Assembly: GCF_003122385.1 (NCBI RefSeq)
Contig: NZ_CP029255.1
Location: 2,232,001 to 2,296,000, forward strand
DNA from: Flavobacterium crocinum
GTDB lineage: Bacteria; Bacteroidota; Bacteroidia; Flavobacteriales; Flavobacteriaceae
DNA length: 64,000 nucleotides
Direction: 5' to 3'
A program made the translations under genes and the position numbers. Within the stretch, counting starts at the first letter, position 1; the number at the start of each line of letters is the position of its first letter. Of this stretch, positions 1 to 7,963 are shown piece by piece. The notes under the pieces were generated by a model. The model saw only the letters and a program-made list of their open reading frames with translations, searched no databases and was not told where the DNA came from.

Positions 1-1
1 T

Positions 2-739
2 TTATTTATAACATCTTGTTCAAGTGATGATAATTCAGCGAAAGACAGTTCTGTATTACCAAAAACAATTACCTATACTTACCCTCCGGAAACTGAAAAA
101 GCGATAGAAATTGGTTTAGTTAAATATGATGGCAACAAGATTAACAGTATCATAGGAGCAAATAAAAGAACATTGTTTACTTATACAGATAACCTTATAA
201 CAAAACAAGAGGTTTACGAAAAAGACAGACAAGGAAAAGAGTTTAAATCAAAAGAAGCTTTTTATAATTATAAAAGTGGAAAATTAGATACTAAAATTTC
301 CAATACGAGCGATGTACTTAATCCTGATTGGGTGTATACTCAAAAAACAGTCTACACGCATTCATCAACCGAATTAATTTCCTATGTAACGTATTCGATT
401 AATAATGAAACTAAAGTAGAAACTAAAACCATTGAAGGAACTCTAACCTATGAAAATGGTAATCTTGTAAAACGTGCAGGAAATATATGGTCTTATGTTT
501 ATGAATACGATACTAAAAGCAATCCTTTAAAAAACATTTTAGGTTTAGATTTATTGTTGGATGAAATCAGAGAAATTGGTAAAAACAATGTTGTAAAAAT
601 TATCAACAAGCCTTCTCCGACTTCTAATCCCGCTATTTTTTTAAGAGACTACACTTATGATGACAAGAATTATCCAACAAAAAACAGATCATATTCTAAT
701 GGCGGAAATGTTGAATTTGATATAGAGTATACTTACTGA
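2..739 (+). CDS. Putative lipoprotein, 5' end outside window
   Basis: The frame is open from base 2 and begins LFITSCSSDDNS, a lipobox with the lipidated Cys followed by Ser-Asp-Asp, so only the start and most of the signal peptide are missing. The first in-window start (TTG at 173) lies inside the mature protein and is not the real start. The mature part is rich in Tyr/Thr beta-strand-like segments (TYTYPPE, TLTYENGNLVK, YEYDTKSNPLKN) resembling YD-repeat-like surface proteins. It is clearly paralogous to the next gene, 15 bp downstream: both share GTLxYxxGNLVK, YEYDTKxxPLKN and LLLD in the same order. Function unknown; probably exported to the envelope. Confidence 0.8.
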   Translation, partial: LFITSCSSDDNSAKDSSVLPKTITYTYPPETEKAIEIGLVKYDGNKINSIIGANKRTLFTYTDNLITKQEVYEKDRQGKEFKSKEAFYNYKSGKLDTKISNTSDVLNPDWVYTQKTVYTHSSTELISYVTYSINNETKVETKTIEGTLTYENGNLVKRAGNIWSYVYEYDTKSNPLKNILGLDLLLDEIREIGKNNVVKIINKPSPTSNPAIFLRDYTYDDKNYPTKNRSYSNGGNVEFDIEYTY

Positions 740-754
740 TTTAATTCTATTTAA

Positions 755-1534
755 ATGAAAAAAATAATATTACTATTCTGTATAGCGATTTCTTTAGTGT
801 CTTGCTCAAATGATGATAATTCTTCTCCAGATGAAAACTCTATTCCCGCTCAAAAGCCTAGTAGAATAGTTACTCTTGGTTTATCTTCTTTGGGAGTTAG
901 TAATATAGAATATGAAAACAATAAGATTTTAAGAGAAAATTATATGAATGGTGCATTTACTGAATATACTTACACTGGTAATTTTGTAACTAAATTGCAA
1001 AAATTCAATTCTGATAAGTCAATACAATTTACAATCGAGTATTCCTATACTAATGGAAAGTTAGCTTCTTCTGTTAATTGGACGGGAAAAGATGATACAG
1101 AATATTATAAAATAAAATATGTTCATAATAATGATAATACCGTTACTTTTCAGGAATTTTACAGAAATTCAATAAAAAGAGTAGAAGAAAAAACGGCTTT
1201 TTCAGGTACACTTATTTATAAATCTGGAAATTTAGTAAAGTCTGAAGTGAAAAATTTCGATACTTTTTCGGTTTACAATTATGAGTATGATACCAAAAAT
1301 AGTCCGTTGAAAAATGTAGTAGGATACAATTTGCTATTAGACAGAGAACATGATTTATCAGTCAATAATGTTATTAAAATAGCAGGAACTGTTACAAAGA
1401 CTACAGGAAATAAAGAAACTTCAGATTATTTAATTACCTATACTTATGATTACGATGAAAATGATTTTCCAATAGAGAGGAAAAATTTTGATGGAACAGG
1501 AGCCTCTGCCGGAGGTGCTATATTTAACTATTAA
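755..1534 (+). CDS. Putative lipoprotein, tandem paralogue of the previous gene
   Basis: This 259-residue protein has a lipoprotein signal peptide (MKKIILLFCIAISLVSC, Cys at residue 17) followed by an Asn/Asp/Ser-rich linker (SNDDNSSPDENS), the usual tether of exported Bacteroidota lipoproteins. The body repeats the pattern of the upstream gene: EYTYTGNFVTK, GTLIYKSGNLVK, YEYDTKNSPLKN, then a Thr/Tyr-rich end. The two genes lie 15 bp apart and are probably cotranscribed, ending at the terminator that follows. No enzyme motif is visible. Function unknown. Confidence 0.85.
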   Translation: MKKIILLFCIAISLVSCSNDDNSSPDENSIPAQKPSRIVTLGLSSLGVSNIEYENNKILRENYMNGAFTEYTYTGNFVTKLQKFNSDKSIQFTIEYSYTNGKLASSVNWTGKDDTEYYKIKYVHNNDNTVTFQEFYRNSIKRVEEKTAFSGTLIYKSGNLVKSEVKNFDTFSVYNYEYDTKNSPLKNVVGYNLLLDREHDLSVNNVIKIAGTVTKTTGNKETSDYLITYTYDYDENDFPIERKNFDGTGASAGGAIFNY

Positions 1535-1540
1535 TCTTTT

Positions 1541-1576
1541 AAAAAAAACAAATACTTTCTGTATTTGGTTTTTTTA
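1541..1576 (+). terminator. Rho-independent terminator after lipoprotein pair
   Basis: ACAAATAC and GTATTTGG (A-A-C-A-A-A-T-A-C against G-T-A-T-T-T-G-G-T-T) form an imperfect stem around TTTCT, with A-rich 5' and T-rich 3' flanks (TTTTTTT). It starts 7 bp after the stop codon. Confidence 0.6.
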
Positions 1577-1616
1577 TTGCTGATAATTGGCGAAATTCGT
1601 GTTCAAATAAATTCTC

Positions 1617-2573
1617 ATGCAATTCAGAACTCCAATTCCCATTTCAAAAAGTAATTCGCCAATCGATTATCATTCGAAAATACTTTCTGTTGGTTCCTGT
1701 TTTGCAGAAAACATGGCGGAGAAATTTGATTATTTTAAATTCCAAAACGAAACCAATCCGTTTGGGATTATTTTTAATCCGGTTTCAATAGCCAAATTAT
1801 TTGGAAGAGTTTGTAAAGAAGAAGTATTTGAAGAAAAAGACGTTTTCTTTCACAACGAACGCTGGAATTCTTTTGAAGTACATTCTGATCTAAGCAATGC
1901 TGACCGACAAGAATTGCTGGAGACACTTAATAAAGCGATTTCAGAAACACACAAACAACTTAAAGAAGCAACGCATCTCATTATTACTTTTGGAACTGCC
2001 TGGATTTATAAAATTCTGGAGAAAGACGAAGTAGTGGCTAATTGCCATAAAGTACCGCAGAAACAATTTTCAAAAGAATTGTTATCAGTAGAAATAATCC
2101 AAAAAAGCATTCAAAATACAATTGATTTAATTCAGACAATAAATCCGAAAATCAATTTTATTTTTACGATTTCACCTGTAAGACATATTAAAGACGGTTT
2201 TACAGAAAATCAATTAAGTAAATCACATTTGTTTACAGCTCTGCATTCGGTTCTCAGAACTGAACACTTAAAACTGATCACTGAATACTTTCCCTCCTAC
2301 GAGATCATGATGGATGAACTTCGCGATTATCGTTTTTACAACGAAGATATGTTACATCCCAACCAAATTGCAATTGATTATATCTGGAAACTTTTCAGTG
2401 AAAATTATATTTCACAGGAAAGTACAGCAACAATGCAGGAAGTAGATGAAATTCAAAAAAGTCTGCGTCACAGAAGTTTCAATCCGGAATCAGAACAACA
2501 TCAAAAATTTTTAGCAAAACTTCAGCAGAAAATAAATCAGCTGGGAGAAAAATTACCGCATATTAAATTCTAA
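1617..2573 (+). CDS. GSCFA domain-containing protein
   Basis: The 318-residue protein carries the family signature near its N-terminus (ILSVGSCFAENMAEKF, about residues 23-38), then FNPVSIAKLF, LIITFGTAWIYK, FTISPVRHIKDGF and LHPNQIAIDYIW. Together these resemble SGNH/GDSL-like hydrolases: Ser in the GS block, Asn/Gly-type oxyanion blocks, and a late D/H pair in MLHPN. GSCFA proteins are common in Bacteroidota and alphaproteobacteria; the substrate is not established. There is no signal peptide, so it is probably cytoplasmic. It is a single gene between a terminator and a repeat-filled spacer. Confidence 0.9.
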   Translation: MQFRTPIPISKSNSPIDYHSKILSVGSCFAENMAEKFDYFKFQNETNPFGIIFNPVSIAKLFGRVCKEEVFEEKDVFFHNERWNSFEVHSDLSNADRQELLETLNKAISETHKQLKEATHLIITFGTAWIYKILEKDEVVANCHKVPQKQFSKELLSVEIIQKSIQNTIDLIQTINPKINFIFTISPVRHIKDGFTENQLSKSHLFTALHSVLRTEHLKLITEYFPSYEIMMDELRDYRFYNEDMLHPNQIAIDYIWKLFSENYISQESTATMQEVDEIQKSLRHRSFNPESEQHQKFLAKLQQKINQLGEKLPHIKF

Positions 2574-2617
2574 TCGCAGTGACTGGTTAAAACCAACAGT
2601 TTAAAAATTAGCCGACT

Positions 2618-2752
2618 TTTTTTTGCCACAGATTATAAAGATTTCAAGTTTTTTTTAATAATCCAGCTTTATTTTAATTTGTGTTAATCTGTGTAATCTG
2701 TGGCAAAAAACAACTCAAAACTTCGCGTCTTAGCGTCTTCGTGGCAAAAAAC
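2618..2752. repeat. Palindromic intergenic repeat, TTTGCCAC...GTGGCAAA family, plus half unit
   Basis: The 307-bp spacer 2574-2880 holds an inverted repeat whose outer arms read TTTTGCCACAGATTA (from about 2621) and TAATCTGTGGCAAAAAA (ending about 2710), with a partial second arm AATCTGTGTAATCTG inside. A second right-hand arm follows (AAACTTCGCGTCTTAGCG... ending GTGGCAAAAAAC, 2717-2752). Arms of the same design occur at 10294, 11185 and 15427. The rest of the spacer is AT-rich with no gene; TTACATTTTTG near 2811 only loosely resembles a -7 box for tamB. Confidence 0.75.
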
Positions 2753-2880
2753 AACAATAAAATTTTAGAATAATTGCTCAGAATTATGTAAATTGTTAAG
2801 GTTTAAATTTTACATTTTTGTAAGATGTCTAACCCTGCTTTTTTCAGAAGCAATTTTAATCGAACCGATTTTATTGACGT

Positions 2881-5800
2881 ATGAATAAGAAACCCGCTTA
2901 TTTTCTTAAAAAAACACTTCGTATCCTCATGTGGTGCGTGGTTTCTGTAATTGCACTTTTATTACTTCTTATCATTTTAATTCAGGTTCCGTCGGTTCAG
3001 AATTTCGTTAAAAATAAAGCGATCACCTACCTTCAGGGTAAAATAAAAACCAAAGTTTCCTTAGATTATATTTCGATAAAATTTCCAAAAGATGTAGTTC
3101 TGGAAGGTTTTTATTTTGAAGATCAAAAAAAAGATACTTTGCTGGCCGGTAAACGATTAGAGGTTGATGTTGATCTTTTTAAACTCGTTAGCAGTGAACT
3201 TGAAATCAATTCGGTTTCACTTGAAAATGTGAAAGCCAATATTTCCCGAAATAAAGACGGTGTTTTTAATTTCGATTACATCATAAAAGCATTCGAATCC
3301 AAAGAACCAAAAGTAGAGGATCCAAATGCAAAACCTTTCAAAATCTCGGTTGTCAAAGTAAACCTCGATCAGGTTAAATTTAACTTTAAGGATGATTTCG
3401 CTAAAAATGATATTCGGGTAAACCTGACGCATTTTGATACCAAATTCAAGAAGTTTGATCTGGATCAGATGGATTTTAATATTCCGACAATCAATTTAAA
3501 TGGCTTAAAAGTAGTTTTAGATCAGGATGTAGTCGAGAAAATTGCTGAAGTTTCAGTAAAAACAGTTGATACGATTTCGAAACGTCCTGATTTTAAATTG
3601 GCGTTAGACAAAATAGCTTTGTCTAAAATCGATATTTTATATGATAATAAAGATTCGAAACTAAATTCGGGTATTAGCTTAGGAAATTTAAAATTAATAG
3701 TAAATGAGATTGATCTTAATAAACAGTTTTTGGATTTTAATACTTTTGAAGTTAAAAATCTTAAAGGAAATTTACGTCTTGGTGCAAAAGATAAGCAGAT
3801 TCAAGCCCCTGACCTGGATACAACAGCCATAAAACAAGCGGGCTGGAAAGCAAAATTAAATAAGGTTGATATCCAGAATGTCGCCTTCAAATTTGATGAT
3901 ATGCAGTCAAAACCTGTCGCAAAAGGTTTAGATTACAGTCATTTGGATTTGAGTAAATTCAACTTCGAAGCAGAGAAATTGTATTATGGAAATGATACCA
4001 TTTCGGGAAATATAAACAAACTTACAGTCAACGAAAAAAGCGGTTTGCAAATCCAGTCTTTAAAAACTAATTTTTTCTACGGACCAAAAAATGCATCCTT
4101 AGAGAATCTGTATTTAAAAACTCCGCAAACACTTGTTCAGGATAAAATTAAAGCTGAATACAAATCGCTTGATGCACTGCAGAAAGCTTTAGGAAATCTG
4201 GCTATTGATGCCAATCTGAAAGAATGCAAAATTGGTTTCAAAGACATTTTATTGTTTGTTCCAACGCTTCAAAACACCAATCCGTTTAAGAGCAATCCAA
4301 ACGCAATTTTGTCTGTGGATAGCCGTGTAAGCGGAAAAGTAAAAGATCTGAATATTTCCAAATTTGAAATGAGCGGAATTGGAACGACAAAAGTTTCCTT
4401 GTCGGGGAAAATTACCGGATTGCCCGATGCTGAGAAAGCGTATTACGATCTGGATATTAAAAAGATTTCGAGCACAGCAAAAGATATTAATATGTTCGTG
4501 CCGGCAGGAACAATTCCAAAAAACATTCAGCTTCCTTCGCAGTTGAGTTTACAGGGAAAATTCAAAGGTTCAGTTCAAAACTTCAAAACCAATTTAGCTT
4601 TAAATAGCAGTTTTGGAAATGCAAAAGTGGATGCTTTATTTGATCAGCGTGTTAAAAAAAGAGAAAAATACGATGCGACGGTTTCCTTAAATGAGTTTGA
4701 TCTTGGACGATTAATCAAAAATGATTCGATTGGAAAAATAACGCTTAATGCGAAAGTTAAAGGAAACGGTTTAGATCCTAAAACGGCAAATGCAGCTATT
4801 GACGGAATTGTTCAGAAAGCAGTTTTCAACAGATATACGTATAAAGATTTAACGCTGAAAGGAAATATCGAAAACGGTTCTTTTGCAGTGAAATCAGGAA
4901 TGGAAGATCCAAATCTGAATTTTAATTTAACAGCTTCAGGCGATACAAAAGACAAATATCCAACTGTAAAACTGAAATTAAATCTCGATATAGCCGATTT
5001 AGAAAAACTAAATCTGCATGCCGGTCCAATGAAACTCCGTGGAAATGTAGATGCTGATATCGCCAACAGTAATCCGGATTTTCTGAACGGAAAAGTGTTC
5101 TTATCCAATATTCAGATTTTACAGGACAAAGAGCCAATTGTTTTAGATTCTATCCGTGTTTTTGCGTTTGCAGACAAAGACAGCAATTCGATTAAAATTT
5201 CGTCTCAGTTTCTAAAAGCAGAAGTAATCGGAAAATACAAATTGACGACTTTGGCCAATTCGGTTCAAAAATCATTATCTAAATATATTAATCTTCAAAA
5301 TCCTAAAGTCAACGCCGAATCAGATGAACAAAGACTAGCCTTTACTTTGAAAGTGGACAATGATCCTGTGCTTTTGAAATTATTGCCAAAATTAACGAGT
5401 TTAGAACCTTTTAGCATAAACGGAAAATACAACAGCCAAGCCGATTCATTAGAAGTAAAAGGAACAATTCCGCGTATTGTTTATGGAGGAAATACTATTT
5501 CTGACGGAAAAATAAATATCGAGACCAAAGAAAATGCGCTGGAATATTTGGTTTCTGTGGCGACTATAGAAAGCGGTTCGCTTAAAATTCCGTTTACGAG
5601 TTTATTAGGAAAAGTAGAAAATAATGAATTAACGTATGCTTTGGAAGTGAAAGATGCCAAAGAAAAACAGCAGTATTTTATTGCCGGAAACCTGAATCAT
5701 GAAGACTCCAAAAACATCTTTAAAATCGATGCAGACAGTTTTGTTTTAAATTATGATAAATGGACTGTCGATCCGGAAAACGCAATCGAATTTGGAGATA

Positions 5801-7935
5801 ACCGACTTTATATCAATAAATTTTTCCTTAGCAATTCCGGAAACGAATTAAAAATCCAATCGCAGGGAACTCAAAATAATGCACCGCTTCAGGTTGATTT
5901 TGTGAATTTCAAAATCGAAACCATTATGAACATGGTTAAAAAAGACGAACTGTTAATGCAGGGATTAATTAACGGAAATGCTTTGGTCGAAAATGTAATG
6001 ACCAAACCCACTTTTACATCCGATTTAAAAATAGACGATTTTACTTTTAAAGGAGAAAAAGTTGGTGATTTAGAAATAAAAGTAAATAATAAAACCGAAG
6101 ATACACTTGCCGCAAATGTAGTTTTAAGCAATGAAGGAAATGATGTAAAACTCACTGGAGAATATAAAATTGCGGAAGGGACTTTTGATTTAGATATGGC
6201 GATTAATAAGCTGTACATCAAAAGTATTCAAGGGTTCAGTATGGGGAATATTACAGAAGGAAACGGTTTTCTGTTTGGAAATTTCAAGGTGACAGGAAAT
6301 ACTTCTGCACCAAAAGTGAATGGAGAATTGAATTTTAATGATGCCGGTTTCAGAGTAACACAATTGAATTCGTATTTTAAAACGGGACAAGAAAAAATCA
6401 CTTTCAATGAAGGAGTAATTTCGTTTGATAAGTTTTCTCTTTTAGATGAAAATGACAATGAATTGTTTGTCAATGGAACCGTTCAGTCAGCTGATTTTAC
6501 AAAGTACAATTTTAACCTTTTGGTTGAAGCCAATGATTTTAGAGCGATTCATTCTAAAGCCGCCGACAATGATTTGTTCTACGGCGATTTATTTTTGGAT
6601 ACGAAACTGAATATCAAAGGAAGTTTAGAAAGTCCGGTTGTGGATGGAACCTTAAAAATAAATAAAGAAACCAAGTTTACGGTTGTAATGCCACAGTCAG
6701 ATCCGTCAATTGCAGATCGTGAAGGAATCGTGGAGTTTGTTGATGAAGATAATATGTATCTGAAACAAACGGTTGAAATGCAGACTAAATTGGATCAGTC
6801 GGAACTAAAAGGAATGAACGTGAATGTTGCTATTACGATTGACAAAGAAGCCGAATTGACTTTGCTGATTGATAAATCAAACGGTGATTATCTGAACCTG
6901 AAAGGAGAAGCGGAATTGGTCGGTGGAATTGATCAGTCCGGAAAAACAACATTGACTGGAAAATATGAGTTCTCGGATGGAGCTTATCAAATGAATTTTA
7001 ACGGAATCAAAAGAAAATTTGATATTCAGGAAGGAAGTTATATTACCTGGAATGGTGAACCAACTATGGCAAATGTAAGCATTACGGCTATTTATAAGGT
7101 TGATGCTGCTCCGATTGATCTATTAGGTAACCAAATTCCAACTGATAATACAGCAGAAAGAAATACATACAAACAAAAACTTCCGTTTCAGACTTTATTG
7201 AAAATGAACGGAGAACTGATGAAACCTGAAATTTCATTTGGAATTGTATTGCCAGATGGAAATTATAATGTTTCTACAGATGTAGTTACATTAACACAAA
7301 CCAAACTGAAACAATTAGAACAAGATCCTGCCGAATTGAACAAACAGGTTTTTGCGCTTTTATTATTAAACCGATTTGTGGGAGAAAACCCTTTTCAAAG
7401 TGAAAGCGGTGGCGTTAATGCAGAATCTTTCGCAAGACAAAGTGTGAGTAAGATTCTTTCACAGCAATTGAATAATCTGGCAGGTGAATTAATTACAGGA
7501 TTTGAAGTCAATTTTGATTTAGAATCGTCTGAAGATTATACTTCTGGAACTATGCAAAACAGAACCGATCTGAATGTAGAAGTTTCTAAAAAACTGTTGG
7601 ATGACAGATTGAAAGTAACTGTTGGAAGCAGTTTTGGAGTAGAAGGTGCAGAGCGCGCCAATGAGGAAAGCACCAATATTGCCGGTGATGTAGCGTTAGA
7701 TTATCAGCTTACAAAAGACGGCAGATATATTGTTCGTGCCTACAGAAAAAATCAATATCAGGTCGCAGTAGAAGGACAGGTGGTAGAAACAGGTGTTGCT
7801 TTTATTATTACGATGAGTTACAATAAATTCAGAGAGCTTTTCCATCGAACTGAAAAAGAAAAAGAATTAATTCGAGAAGAAAAACTTCGAAAAGAAAAAG
7901 AAAAACAGAAAAAAAAGGAAGAGAAAGAGAAGTAA
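2881..7935 (+). CDS. tamB: Translocation/assembly module TamB-like protein
   Basis: This 1684-residue protein has an N-terminal membrane anchor (about residues 12-35, highly Leu/Ile/Val), then an AsmA-like start (FVKNKAITYLQGKI...VSLDYISIKF), then over a thousand residues of short alternating beta-strands such as KVSLSGKITGL and LSLQGKFKGS. This is the pattern of the hydrophobic-groove rod proteins that span the periplasm. The C-terminal third matches the TamB (DUF490) domain (about residues 1150-1640, with PEISFGIVLPDGNYNVS), and a Lys/Glu-rich tail ends the protein. The lipidated Omp85 partner follows 28 bp downstream, an arrangement conserved in Bacteroidota. Its role in outer-membrane protein insertion or lipid transport is inferred from the family. 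Confidence 0.92.
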   Translation: MNKKPAYFLKKTLRILMWCVVSVIALLLLLIILIQVPSVQNFVKNKAITYLQGKIKTKVSLDYISIKFPKDVVLEGFYFEDQKKDTLLAGKRLEVDVDLFKLVSSELEINSVSLENVKANISRNKDGVFNFDYIIKAFESKEPKVEDPNAKPFKISVVKVNLDQVKFNFKDDFAKNDIRVNLTHFDTKFKKFDLDQMDFNIPTINLNGLKVVLDQDVVEKIAEVSVKTVDTISKRPDFKLALDKIALSKIDILYDNKDSKLNSGISLGNLKLIVNEIDLNKQFLDFNTFEVKNLKGNLRLGAKDKQIQAPDLDTTAIKQAGWKAKLNKVDIQNVAFKFDDMQSKPVAKGLDYSHLDLSKFNFEAEKLYYGNDTISGNINKLTVNEKSGLQIQSLKTNFFYGPKNASLENLYLKTPQTLVQDKIKAEYKSLDALQKALGNLAIDANLKECKIGFKDILLFVPTLQNTNPFKSNPNAILSVDSRVSGKVKDLNISKFEMSGIGTTKVSLSGKITGLPDAEKAYYDLDIKKISSTAKDINMFVPAGTIPKNIQLPSQLSLQGKFKGSVQNFKTNLALNSSFGNAKVDALFDQRVKKREKYDATVSLNEFDLGRLIKNDSIGKITLNAKVKGNGLDPKTANAAIDGIVQKAVFNRYTYKDLTLKGNIENGSFAVKSGMEDPNLNFNLTASGDTKDKYPTVKLKLNLDIADLEKLNLHAGPMKLRGNVDADIANSNPDFLNGKVFLSNIQILQDKEPIVLDSIRVFAFADKDSNSIKISSQFLKAEVIGKYKLTTLANSVQKSLSKYINLQNPKVNAESDEQRLAFTLKVDNDPVLLKLLPKLTSLEPFSINGKYNSQADSLEVKGTIPRIVYGGNTISDGKINIETKENALEYLVSVATIESGSLKIPFTSLLGKVENNELTYALEVKDAKEKQQYFIAGNLNHEDSKNIFKIDADSFVLNYDKWTVDPENAIEFGDNRLYINKFFLSNSGNELKIQSQGTQNNAPLQVDFVNFKIETIMNMVKKDELLMQGLINGNALVENVMTKPTFTSDLKIDDFTFKGEKVGDLEIKVNNKTEDTLAANVVLSNEGNDVKLTGEYKIAEGTFDLDMAINKLYIKSIQGFSMGNITEGNGFLFGNFKVTGNTSAPKVNGELNFNDAGFRVTQLNSYFKTGQEKITFNEGVISFDKFSLLDENDNELFVNGTVQSADFTKYNFNLLVEANDFRAIHSKAADNDLFYGDLFLDTKLNIKGSLESPVVDGTLKINKETKFTVVMPQSDPSIADREGIVEFVDEDNMYLKQTVEMQTKLDQSELKGMNVNVAITIDKEAELTLLIDKSNGDYLNLKGEAELVGGIDQSGKTTLTGKYEFSDGAYQMNFNGIKRKFDIQEGSYITWNGEPTMANVSITAIYKVDAAPIDLLGNQIPTDNTAERNTYKQKLPFQTLLKMNGELMKPEISFGIVLPDGNYNVSTDVVTLTQTKLKQLEQDPAELNKQVFALLLLNRFVGENPFQSESGGVNAESFARQSVSKILSQQLNNLAGELITGFEVNFDLESSEDYTSGTMQNRTDLNVEVSKKLLDDRLKVTVGSSFGVEGAERANEESTNIAGDVALDYQLTKDGRYIVRAYRKNQYQVAVEGQVVETGVAFIITMSYNKFRELFHRTEKEKELIREEKLRKEKEKQKKKEEKEK

Positions 7936-7963
7936 AAATTGCAGGAAAATCAAATTGAAGGAA

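Noticed and set aside
173..739. Lipoprotein gene starting at TTG 173
   Set aside because: The same frame is open back to base 2 and includes the lipobox; the start lies outside the window.
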